This document shows, piece after piece, positions 1 through 9,072 of a DNA stretch of 21,880 nt. The stretch's first letter is position 1; every line of letters starts with the position of its first letter. The notes beneath the pieces are model-generated. The model had not been told where the DNA came from and searched no databases. It worked only from the letters and a program-made list of their open reading frames with translations. A program made the position numbers and the translations under genes. Source of the stretch: Synura sp. LO234KE (taxonomy: Eukaryota > Sar > Synurophyceae > Synurales > Mallomonadaceae); assembly GCA_015143735.1 (NCBI GenBank), contig VKHC01000057.1, forward strand, positions 1-21,880, read 5' to 3'.

Positions 1-912
1 CGCCAGTGGGATGACCCGACGATTGGAGTTCTTGAGGCCTAAGGGAGTAAGGTTGAGGGCAGACATCACCAAGTCGACTTTCAGTATCTCGCCGTCCAGC
101 TCGATGGAGTAGGTCAGCAATGCCTCTCGAAGTACGCGGTGTATATCAAGAAAGCTGTTTCCTAAATCCTCCTGCGCACTCACGGATTCGTCCACTAGTA
201 AAACGAAGTGATTGATTTTCCGAGTCCCTTTGGGCGGACACCTGGAAACGATGTATTTCACGCATTCTTGGATCAGAGCCATCGGTTGGGAGAAGCCGGC
301 GCGGTCGGATATACTGACATCCATAGTGAAGACGGGTGCCATGATGTCACACGCGATATTGTAATTGATGTGAAAGACCATCGAGAGCAGTCTTGCTACT
401 ATATTGACAGCATACACCATTTCCATAGCTTCACTCGCAGGATCGCCCTCGCCCCTCGAGAAACGGTAAGGGTAGTAGATATAGTCCCATTGATTATTGA
501 AGGTAATCGCGACGCAAAACACAGCACTGTCGAGATCTGTGACATCGAGAGGATTGGAATTCAGCTCCCGCTGTAGCTCGACTAGAAACCGCGTCTTCCC
601 TCTGCCCATCCCAGTGACCACCGCATACAATGGCTGCTCTCGTTTGCTTACGCTCCCCAGCGTTCTGGACACGTTTCCAGATAGAATCATCTTCGCAAAT
701 CTGTCAACCCGCATCCCTAGAGCCGGATGGCCTAAAGTGTAAGGGCAATCGGATATTATCATAAAATCCGGATGTTCCTCTCCGTCATAAGGGTCGAGGT
801 CCCGCAGGACCACTCGGTAAAACTCACTGTAGCTTGCGCACTCCAAGGGGACTAAGAATAAAGCGGATTGCAGCAGCATATGAGAAGTGCTAGCACAGGG
901 ATGCATGGCCAT
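1..912 (-). CDS. RHS/Crinkler-like P-loop NTPase, 5' part (runs off the left edge)
   Basis: An open frame of 304 codons reads leftward from ATG at 912-910 with no stop before the window edge. An in-frame TGA at 915-913 lies just upstream, so this ATG is the first usable one if the gene is separate. A Walker A variant, TGMGRGKT, is at residues 100-107 (Thr replaces the usual first Gly), and a Walker B strand, FVLLVDE, at 236-242 ends in the Asp-Glu pair of ATPases. The stretch AITFNNQW at 135-142, about 30 residues after Walker A, resembles the conserved segment I associate with NTPase domains of RHS and Crinkler proteins; that family call is by memory, not search. The remaining residues look globular, and the C-terminus is missing. 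The kinase gene lies 87 bases upstream on the same strand. A phase-compatible intron (852-1013) could join the two, in which case residues 1-21 here would be intronic. Confidence 0.6.
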   Translation of the reverse strand, partial: MAMHPCASTSHMLLQSALFLVPLECASYSEFYRVVLRDLDPYDGEEHPDFMIISDCPYTLGHPALGMRVDRFAKMILSGNVSRTLGSVSKREQPLYAVVTGMGRGKTRFLVELQRELNSNPLDVTDLDSAVFCVAITFNNQWDYIYYPYRFSRGEGDPASEAMEMVYAVNIVARLLSMVFHINYNIACDIMAPVFTMDVSISDRAGFSQPMALIQECVKYIVSRCPPKGTRKINHFVLLVDESVSAQEDLGNSFLDIHRVLREALLTYSIELDGEILKVDLVMSALNLTPLGLKNSNRRVIPLA

Positions 913-999
913 TCAGACGTAACGGAAACGTAAGCAAGCAGTTTTAAAAGAAGGAGGACTTGCAGGGACAGTACATCTGCACATCGGTCCCAAAAAGAT

Positions 1000-2205
1000 T
1001 TATTTTAATGTACCTGTTCCAGCAGGACCAGACGCAGGGGCAATGGCAGCATAGGTTTCCCCCATGGCGGACGTTCTAGGGGCGGAGATGGCGGTCAACT
1101 CAACTCCCGCGGTTCTGACCTCCTCGATCCGTCTCATGAGCAGGCGGGCAATGATAGCGGTCAATCCACACTCCACCAACTCCTCCTCCCGTCTACACAG
1201 AGATAAGCCCTCGGCAGTTACATAATTCTCCCTCAACCTGGGAATCACCCCCTGTAGTTTAATCGACTTCAGCCACCGCTCGAACTCCTCGTCTGTTAAC
1301 TTCTCCAGAGGCTTCGTCATGGGGGAGGGCATAGGAGGGGGAAGCATCACGGGTTTGCCACCTCCTTCACTCGATCCCTGATCTGTCTCAATAGAATTAA
1401 TTTTCCACGTAGACATAAAGTTGGTTAAGTCCGCGCTCTGGGACATCAAGAAGTCTGCCACATCCTCAGCGTTCGGGCGATGAATCGGGTCATCGAGCCA
1501 ACAGGCCTTGATTACAGAGGCTAATTTACAAGGACATTCCTCTGGAACGTATTCTCGCTCTCCCTCTATCACTCGCCTCGCGATGTCCTCGTTACTGTAG
1601 GAACCTTGTAATGGGATTCTTCTAGAAGCCAGCTCCCACAGCGTTATACCCAAACTATACATGTCCGAGGCCCGCGTGTAGACATACGGCGGCTGTACGA
1701 GCAGCTCCGGTGCCATCCAACAAATTGTCCCCGCCGCATGAGAAGTCCTTAACTTGGAAAATCCGAAATCTGATAAACACGCTTGATTCGCCGCTTTCAA
1801 AAGAACATTCGTGGATTTGATATTACTATGCACAACGTTTTTTCCATGCAAATAAGCAAGTCCACGCGTTATGTCCAACGCTATTTGCATACGGATATCC
1901 CAGCTGACATAAACGTATCGATTATGCAGCAGTTGTTGCAAGGAGCCCCGGGGCACGTACTCCATCACTATGCAGTAGTTCGGATTTGCGCTATAACCAT
2001 ATAAATCAATAATATTTGAATGGCGAAGAGCTACGAGTATTTGCACTTCAGCATCTAATTCCTGAGGATTTTCTACGGACCATTCATCCACCTCCTTCAC
2101 GGCCACCTCAATCGATCTCCACATGCCCTCGTAAACCGCACCTCCGTCACCAATTTTTCCACCGCTTACCTTTAAGTTATCGTATTGAATCATGTTCGCG
2201 AACAT
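1000..2205 (-). CDS. TKL-type protein kinase domain with SAM domain, probable pseudokinase
   Basis: 401 residues from ATG at 2205-2203. A kinase domain fills residues 10-255: glycine loop IGDGGAVYEG (18-27), lysine of AVK at K37, helix-C glutamate E53, HSNIKSTN at 126-133, SDFG at 145-148, WMAPE at 163-167, D181 and R243. The composition resembles the TKL group. Two departures stand out. The glycine loop is two residues shorter than the usual GxGxxGxV. The HRD catalytic aspartate is Asn128, while K130, N133 and the DFG aspartate remain, so nucleotide binding may persist but phosphotransfer should be lost or weak. A Pro-rich linker (286-300) leads to a SAM-like helical domain (about 302-366) expected to oligomerise or bind partners, then an Ala/Thr/Pro-rich tail. 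AATAAA overlaps the stop codon. Alternatively the tail continues by splicing (GT at 1013) into the NTPase at 1-851. Confidence 0.85.
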   Translation of the reverse strand: MFANMIQYDNLKVSGGKIGDGGAVYEGMWRSIEVAVKEVDEWSVENPQELDAEVQILVALRHSNIIDLYGYSANPNYCIVMEYVPRGSLQQLLHNRYVYVSWDIRMQIALDITRGLAYLHGKNVVHSNIKSTNVLLKAANQACLSDFGFSKLRTSHAAGTICWMAPELLVQPPYVYTRASDMYSLGITLWELASRRIPLQGSYSNEDIARRVIEGEREYVPEECPCKLASVIKACWLDDPIHRPNAEDVADFLMSQSADLTNFMSTWKINSIETDQGSSEGGGKPVMLPPPMPSPMTKPLEKLTDEEFERWLKSIKLQGVIPRLRENYVTAEGLSLCRREEELVECGLTAIIARLLMRRIEEVRTAGVELTAISAPRTSAMGETYAAIAPASGPAGTGTLK

Positions 2206-2353
2206 AACACCACTTCAATTATTCGACAAAATGTGTTTGCCATCCTGCACCACGTGTTACTTGATTAACTTGAATTCATTTTTTTTGTCGAAAATCGAAT
2301 AGTTAATTTGAATTCATCGCAATACTTAATTTTTACTAAATCACAAGACTACT
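2206..2353. promoter_or_regulatory. Short divergent promoter between kinase and PCC-beta
   Basis: Only 148 AT-rich bases separate two divergent start codons, so both promoters must lie here unless the 5' UTRs carry introns. It contains a CACGTG palindrome at 2251-2256 (a bHLH-type site in many eukaryotes), and two copies of TTGAATTCAT about 38 bases apart (near 2270 and 2308). No convincing TATA box position can be fixed. Confidence 0.4.
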
Positions 2354-3300
2354 ATGCTAAGGAGTTGTGAACGCGAAATTCGGAGAAGAAAAATAATTTT
2401 TCTGTGTAATTTAAGCAATCGAGCTTTTGATCTGAAAGCAGAGTTCCGATCGAATCTTAAACACGCGATTAATTTGTCGGAAGTAGGTGGTGGACTGGAG
2501 AAACTATCAAGGCAACATGTGAAAGGAAAACTTACCGCCAGAGAGCGCTTAGAGTTACTCCTTGATGAAGATTCTTTTCAAGAGTATGATAAGCTCAAAA
2601 CACACCGATGCACAGAATTCAACTTGTCCAAGGAGAAATATTACGGGGACGGATTAGTTTCAGGACATGGTAGGATTCATGGGAAAAAGGTGAAGGTTTT
2701 AAAATTATTTCATTGCTATTTTAGCTTATTATTTTGATTACAAGATCTTTGTCTTCAGTCAAGACTTTTCGGTGTTTGGAGGAAGCTTAAGTGAAACAAA
2801 CGCCCAAAAGATATGCAAAATAATGGATATGGCGATGAGAGTTGGCGCTCCAATAATTGGCATCAATGATTCTGGAGGAGCAAGGTATTTGATTGATCGT
2901 GTCGTTTTCATTCAGTGAACTTAAGATAACACAGAATCCAAGAAGGGGTTGATGCACTAGGTGGCTATGCCGACGTATTTCTTCGAAATGTAGAGGCTTC
3001 TGGTGTTGTTCCTCAACTTTCACTAATACTTGGTCCTTGTGCTGGGGGTGCGGTCTATTCGCCAGCGATCACAGATTTCACATTTATGGTAAGAGCACAC
3101 TATATAGGTATTGTAGACCGTACATTCTGCACATTGTTTGCGATTCGATTTAGTACCCGGGTTTCGTTGCTTACTCCTTCTTGTACTGCGAATTCAGCTC
3201 TCACATCGTGAACATCAATATCTGTATATTTTAGGGCATCACCTTTTTCTAATCAAATGGAATCACTTCTTTATATGAATATCTATGCATGTTTATATAC

Positions 3301-3331
<31 letters not shown>

Positions 3332-5585
3332 TGTATCTGCGTGATGATAACAGCATTTTGAAACAATAAAACGACGCTCCAACTCATTATTTATTTGCCT
3401 CTTCTGCGGCTGATAACGGTAATATATGGTGTGTCCGTGGTCTCGGTGTCCCTGTCTCTGTATCAAACGGGATAATTGCACAGGAGTCCTCCTGTACTTC
3501 GACAGGAGTTCATATGATTGCGCACTCCAACCCTTAATGCTTTCTGCTCTCTCACACATGATCGCTACGCTCCGTATCCTAATCGTCCGAGCGTGTACAC
3601 TGGATCATAATTATGTTTGGTTACCATCCAAGTCGCCCTCCCGTCTAATTTCCCGTACTGTAGGTACAGCGGTCCTCATACATGTTCATCACTGGTCCCT
3701 CTGTCGTCAAGACCGTGACTCATGAAGACGTCAACCAGGAGACGTTGGGCGGGACCGGTGTCCACACGACAGTGTCCGGAGTCGCCCACGCGGCCTTTGC
3801 CAACGAGGTCGAAGCCATATACGCCACGCGAAGGCTGCTAGAGTACTTACCGAGTAACAATCGAGACTCGCCTCCCAGCAGAGAAAGTCAAGACACCAGA
3901 CACAGACAGGAACCAAGTCTCAAGTGAGTCGTGAGGTGTACGTACATGTGTGATAATGCGGGACCTGGAGGAAAGGTTGAATGCGCCGCCCATTGGGAAA
4001 GAAAAAGAGGGGGACGCTGTGATGTCTAACTCGCCCTGTTCCAACATTCTTGTCATTGCGCACAATTTGTTCCATTCTTTCCATGGCACCGTGTCGCGGC
4101 TGCTGCCAACGTGTCCTTTTATCCTATTCAAATATGCCCTTGTTTTAAACGCAACTCTCTTACTGTTATGGTCACACTATACCCGATATGGTGATGCCCC
4201 GCTGGACTCATTGGCTGTCTTACATCCTATTTCCCCCCGATACTGGGCAGTTACCTGGTCCCCGCGGACCCGAACCGCTCCTATGACATGAGGACAGTCA
4301 TCCAGAAGATCGTGGACGAGCACAGCCTCTTCGAAATCATGCCCACCTTCGCTCAGAATATCATATGCGGCTTTGCCAGACTCGACGGCCACGTTGTCGC
4401 GGTCATCGCCAATAACCCGGGGCACCTCGCCGGCTGCCTCGACATCGACGCGTCGGTTAAAGCCGCTCGGTTTGTGCGGTTCTCCGACTGCTTCAACATC
4501 CCGCTGCTGACTCTCGTCGATGTCCCGGGTTTCCTGCCTGGACTAACTCAGGTGAGACAGGAGGACAGGGACAAGGACACGTATTTATCATCTGAGTCTG
4601 TGTTTTACGACCAATTTAAAGGTCAAGTGGATGCTCTGGCGATTTGGTATTCATTTCATTGGGAAATTTGCGTATTCTTATATATAAATAGCCTTACGTG
4701 ATGTGAACAGATACTCTAGTGTAATTGGTGCTAGCCAGCACCCATAAATGCATGCCTGGGTCATGTGCTTGCAGTAGCCTAAGTCCATTTCTCCCACCCC
4801 TTATATCTGTCGTGCCAGGAAAGGGGAGGTATCATACGACATGGGGCGAAGCTACTGTTCGCTTACGCCGAAGCCACTGTACCCAAGGTACGGGAGTGTG
4901 TAGTATATGGAGCACTTATTGCTGCGAGTGGTGACAGCATATGCGCTTATATTTCACAGGGAGAATCGAATTTCATATTCAAATCCAATATTCCTGCTAA
5001 TTCTATTCCTCGGCTCTGATTCAGGTGACAGTGATAGTCCGCAAAGCCTACGGTGGGGCTTACGACGTGATGGCCTCCAAGCACTTGAAAGCAGATTTCA
5101 ACTTCGCCTGGCCCAACGCGGAGATGGCGGTGATGGGGCCGCGGGGGGCGGCGGAGATTCTGTTCCGTGGCGCGGGGAATGTGGAAGAGAAGACGGAGGA
5201 ATACAGTAGGAGGTGCGGTAGAGGACAGGGGTAGAACATCGTCAAGGTGTTATGGTCCTTATTTGATTACCTTGTAAAAGTATATGACCGTTATGCCACC
5301 TGTCAACTATGGTTACGCTCGTACGAACATATCTTAATTGTGCCTCGGCTATCTGTGGAGGCCTTGTCAAACCTGTTCATAGAAGCACTGATGTCAACCA
5401 TATCGACGTTGATGTGGTCAATAATATTCAGGTTTGCGAATCCTATGGTAGCCGCAGAGAGAGGCTATATCGATGAGATATTGGAGCCGGCGGAGACTCG
5501 GCCCAGGCTATGTGAGGCCTTCGACGTACTGCGCACAAAGAAAGTAGAGCGGCCGTGGAGGAAACATGACAACATCCCACTCTAG
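2354..5585 (+). CDS. PCCB: Propionyl-CoA carboxylase beta chain, mitochondrial (8 exons)
   Basis: Exons read as 2354-2689, 2745-2884, 2935-3088, 3664-3923, 4251-4551, 4819-4887, 5025-5212 and 5432-5585. All phases agree and give 533 residues plus TAG, close to the 539 of human PCCB. The introns are GT..AG (55, 50, 575, 327, 267, 137 and 219 bases). The protein aligns end to end with the family: [10 protein letters not shown] near residue 55, FSQDF and GG at the exon 2 start, [11 protein letters not shown] at 192-202, VDVPGFLPG at 386-394, GGIIRHGAK from 400, KAYGGAYDV at 427-435, ending [11 protein letters not shown]. The first 35 or so residues are Arg-rich and lack acids early, fitting a mitochondrial presequence. 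The enzyme carboxylates propionyl-CoA to methylmalonyl-CoA, transferring CO2 from biotin on the alpha chain (not in this window), in odd-chain fatty acid and Val/Ile/Met/Thr breakdown. It diverges from the kinase gene. Confidence 0.96.
3303..3336. repeat. ATGT microsatellite inside PCC-beta intron 3
   Basis: About eight tandem ATGT units lie within the 575-base intron 3 (3089-3663), the longest intron of the gene. The flanks are AT-rich. Confidence 0.9.
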
Positions 5586-6629
5586 TGCTGATGAAGATTG
5601 CATGTTCATTATACTCCACGTTGGTCATTGAATGTGTCGTTTTACAAAGCTAGCGCCAAATGCTACTTTGAAATAATTTTATCTATAGTTAAATATCGTA
5701 TCTTATTGTGCATAAAGCTTTTTCTGGTCGCTTCAAATGTTGAGTGTGTGGCGTTTTGATGATTCCTCAAAATGACCACAAATAGGTGCTGGGGGAAGCC
5801 TACTAATGCATGTCGTGCGGCACGCGGATTATTCTCCTTTGCTTATAACTCCTGTTAGGCAGGAGTGGGCCACCATTACTGGTGCTATCGGTGTAAAGCA
5901 TGCACCCAGTTACCCCCGCTATGATGGGGAGACCATCATATCTTGCCCCCCAGCCACCACCAACAACAAGATATCTGCCTTCTTCTTGCAGGAACAAATA
6001 GCGATTACGCAGGGAGAAGCAGTGCGATGTCGCTGGGTAGTGCTGGCTGAACCGAGCGAGAATCACGGATAACAGAACTTGCTGCTGGCGGGGGTTGAGG
6101 TATTACTAGTTTTGCCGAAAATGACGTATAATTATCATTCCTCCCAGCAATCTAGTATGTGGTACCAAAGGGAGCGCATTTGGATTTTGGAGGTGGGCGG
6201 GAGGGGCGGATGCTTGGAGCTGCGAGGCTGTTTGGTTTCCTCATCGGCCTTGCTAACTCATTTCTGAGCAGTCGTACCTCCGTCCTCGTCAACAAACTAT
6301 TGATTCATGAAACGATTTTCGCTGTAATGCGGACAATATGATTTTCAGGAAGGTCGAGCGAACAAGCAATACCATGCTAGAATTATCATTACTGTAACTT
6401 TACAGCAAAACGGAGGCAGCAACTGCAACAATAGCAACCATATACTCGCTAACCCAGGGTGTCGTATCAAAAATGCTCAAATCATTAAACAGTTGCCATC
6501 TGAAGCAGTGAGTAGGACTACAACGTGGATAGAAGACGAGGAATGTCTATAGAACGAACGAGTATTCGGAAGATAGAATGGCGCACTGATTCGCTTGCTC
6601 GTCCTCCTCCCATCCTTCAAATGCCGGGC
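5586..6629. other. Convergent intergenic region, no supported gene
   Basis: This 1044-base stretch lies between the stop of PCC-beta (+) and the last exon of the reductase (-), so it should hold both 3' ends. Open frames of 87-88 codons occur on both strands at about 5803-6072, mirror each other and match nothing I know. A plus frame at 6210-6341 (43 residues) is hydrophobic in its first half but has no other support. A 7-base perfect stem with a 5-base loop sits at 5848-5866 (ACTCCTG / CAGGAGT). Confidence 0.5.
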
Positions 6630-7811
6630 TCAAAACTTGAACACCATATCCGCTAAAGAATCAAGAAAGAATTTAATTGATTGGATGATATACGCGCAAA
6701 GAATTGGAAGGATGACGTAAAGCAAATGCTGATAACCTTATATAGCGACAGACGTATATTATATGAATGAGTCAAAGGTCCAGTCACCAAAGCAAACAAA
6801 TCATTTAAGTCAAAATTAATATTTGATAGTTCGCCACCACGATAATAATTTGATAACAACACAATAATAATAGCACTGCTCGCGAAGCATTTGCATTTGT
6901 CAAAAAAAAAGCTGCGACATTGTGCTTTACGGCTAACCTGTATATCCAGCAGATTTAAGTAACCCCTCTACCGGCCCTTGAGTGTAATCCGGTGCTTTAT
7001 TTCCAGATATCGTCTCCATAAATCCCGGCGGGCCGCAGACGTAGATTAAATTATCCGGGCTCGGAGGTGGCATACAGGCAGCAATAATCGAGGAGTCTAT
7101 ATGTCCTATAAATCCTTTCCAACTCTTTTTATCTTTGAGGCGACTTAATACATAAGTTACTTGAAAATTCGGGTGCTTTGACGCCAGGTCATCTATCTCA
7201 TTTCTAAGCAGTATATCCACCTCATTTTTGTTCGAAAAAACTAAATGAATACTAGTGCGATCATCAGGATTCTGCAGAATCTGTTTAATTACTTGCAACA
7301 TCGGAGTTATCCCGGTTCCACCGGCCAACATTCCAATCTTTTTCTTCATGTTTGCTGTATAAGGTAATTTCGGAAAGGGACCCTTCACTTCGATGAGATC
7401 GCCTTCCTTTAAGGTATCAAGATATTTAGAAACATTACCGTCGGGGTAAGATTTCACCACTAATTCAAAATATCCAGCATCTTCATTTAATGTAGTTGGA
7501 GTATACGGCCGCGAAATTTCTTTCCCATTTTTCGGAATCCCTTTCACCATGATAAGAGATGATACTTTTAAGCCTGTAACATGATTCTTTGAGGGCAAGG
7601 ACACTTCATACGCTTTAGTATCATATGAAATTTTAGTAATCTTCCGGATTGGAAAACTCTTATACTCCTTTGGTGAGAAACTGGGGATAAGGACCGGTGA
7701 ATCAGCACTACTAGACGCCATTGCTCTGCTACTTAGAAATAATGCAACCGCAGTAGCTGCACCTATCCTCATTACTTTATTGGTGAGCATAATCTCAGAT
7801 CCACAAATCAT
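6630..7811 (-). CDS. NADH-cytochrome b5 reductase (2 exons, 23-base last exon)
   Basis: Exon 1 runs 7811-6938 and exon 2 runs 6652-6630, joined across a 285-base GT..AG intron (6653-6937), giving 298 residues. Read without splicing, exon 1 would stop after AGYTG. Splicing instead yields AGYTADMVFKF, the invariant C-terminus of this family, which strongly supports the tiny exon. The FAD-binding site is RPYTPT at 101-106 with GNVS at 125-128. NADH-binding motifs are GGTGITPM at 164-171 and CGPPGF at 259-264. Residues 14-30 are hydrophobic after a short basic stretch, an N-terminal anchor or intermembrane-space signal as in yeast Mcr1. The enzyme passes electrons from NADH to cytochrome b5 for desaturation, sterol synthesis or ascorbate recycling. 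The start is ATG at 7811; a GTG just upstream is not used. Confidence 0.95.
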
Positions 7812-7929
7812 CACGTTGCGAGTAATTTATGTACACACGTGCAGTGAATCTGCCAAAAAAATCAGCGTTCTATTCAGCATTAGTGCCTCACGGTCAGATA
7901 TCTAGGGAATGCGATTATAGCCAAATAAT
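7812..7929. promoter_or_regulatory. Short divergent promoter between reductase and anion channel
   Basis: 118 bases separate the ATG of the reductase (-) from that of the channel (+). A CACGTG palindrome lies at 7836-7841, and CCAAAT lies 10 bases before the channel start. This mirrors the other divergent promoter in the window, which also holds CACGTG. Confidence 0.4.
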
Positions 7930-9072
7930 ATGTGCACCACAAGAAGAACATATTCTCTTCAAAATCTCCCACTTGCTGTAAACGGTCTTGCTTTGGCTAA
8001 TGTTGGCATAGCTGTGATGCTCGTTAAAATGGGCTATAGTTTCCATATATACAATTATATACGATGGCTTGTATATATATTTTCAATTTTAGGAGTTTCG
8101 ATAATGGCTACTTATATAGTCAGGATTGTAATATGGCCAGTTTCTTGGACCAGGAAAGATTTATCAAGTCCTGCTGGAATAGCATCTATTGGTGCATTAT
8201 CAATAGCCACATGTTTATTGGGGAAAATTATCGTTCTGTCTGAGCTAGATCTCCCAAGAACGTTAGCATTTGCGGTCGTTATCGTTGGGTGCTTTATACA
8301 AACGTCTTTCATGCTTTTATTTTTCTATCGGATTTTCCAACAAAAAACACTTCCTGAGCCATTTTTTAATATAGCTATACATTCCAGTTTATTTCCTCCT
8401 GCGTGTCTCCCGGGAGGCTTTTTGGCAGCGAGAGTAATAAGGGATGCTTATCTTTATTTTGGATTGATAACGCTTCCAATAATTTTTATTATTGTCGTCA
8501 GAGTTCTAAGACCAAGAAATAGAGATGATACTATTGTTGCGAATAACCCTTCGATTGCAATGCTGCAAGCATCATGTGCGATAGCATGTACTTCCTGGCA
8601 CGTTAATCCATTAACTAAAACGGCTGTGGATGGCGTTGGCGAAATAATTTCAAATGTTTTGTTCGGAATGTCTGTCGCGTCTGTGTTCATTACTTTATTT
8701 GCTATGTTCTCCCGTCGCCAGATATTATATATCACCAGATATGAACCAACGGTGTCTGCTCTGACTTTTCCTTTTATCAACAGCGCCATCGCATCTATAA
8801 CCTATATTGATTTCCATCATTATTACAGACCCTATTTTAAATATTACAGTTACGCGCTCATTGGAATATCGTCCATCAATACACTCGCCGTAAACGCTCT
8901 CTATTTCTATAAATTATTTTATGTTGTGCGAGAGGAGGTGATGGTTATCGACGAGCGGGACAGGGCCACGTCAGACCCCGTCAGCTACTTGTACGTTTCG
9001 CCATATTATTCCGAACGCAACAATGGAGGCGGAGATGCAGATAAAATGCCGCCGTTTCTTAGTTCATTCTAG
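7930..9072 (+). CDS. SLAC1/TehA (TDT) family anion channel or transporter
   Basis: A 380-residue single-exon protein from ATG at 7930, with about ten hydrophobic helices: roughly 14-33, 44-66, 83-103, 111-133, 148-166, 174-192, 205-222, 235-259, 274-292 and 306-332. The pattern matches the tellurite-resistance/dicarboxylate transporter family (bacterial TehA, plant SLAC1, fungal Mae1/Ssu1). The N-terminal helix is PLAVNGLALANVG-like. The helix corresponding to TM9 holds LTFPF with Phe280, aligning to the aromatic residue that gates the pore in TehA and SLAC1. The short tail (about 335-380) is polar and likely cytosolic. It probably moves small anions such as nitrate, chloride, sulfite or dicarboxylates across a membrane; the substrate cannot be told from sequence. 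It lacks introns, unlike its neighbours, and shares a promoter region with the reductase. The family call rests on motif recognition. Confidence 0.75.
   Translation: MCTTRRTYSLQNLPLAVNGLALANVGIAVMLVKMGYSFHIYNYIRWLVYIFSILGVSIMATYIVRIVIWPVSWTRKDLSSPAGIASIGALSIATCLLGKIIVLSELDLPRTLAFAVVIVGCFIQTSFMLLFFYRIFQQKTLPEPFFNIAIHSSLFPPACLPGGFLAARVIRDAYLYFGLITLPIIFIIVVRVLRPRNRDDTIVANNPSIAMLQASCAIACTSWHVNPLTKTAVDGVGEIISNVLFGMSVASVFITLFAMFSRRQILYITRYEPTVSALTFPFINSAIASITYIDFHHYYRPYFKYYSYALIGISSINTLAVNALYFYKLFYVVREEVMVIDERDRATSDPVSYLYVSPYYSERNNGGGDADKMPPFLSSF

Noticed and set aside
208-742. Plus-strand open frames of 122 and 81 codons
   Set aside because: They are antisense to the NTPase frame, which has Walker A and B motifs and is open across the whole interval.
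3847-4425. Minus-strand frames of 94 and 82 codons
   Set aside because: They overlap confirmed PCC-beta exons 4 and 5 and intron 4, with no motif of their own.
5803-6072. Mirror-image frames of 87-88 codons on both strands
   Set aside because: Neither has a recognisable product or convincing start (the minus frame starts at GTG). This is typical of a locally GC-richer segment poor in stops.
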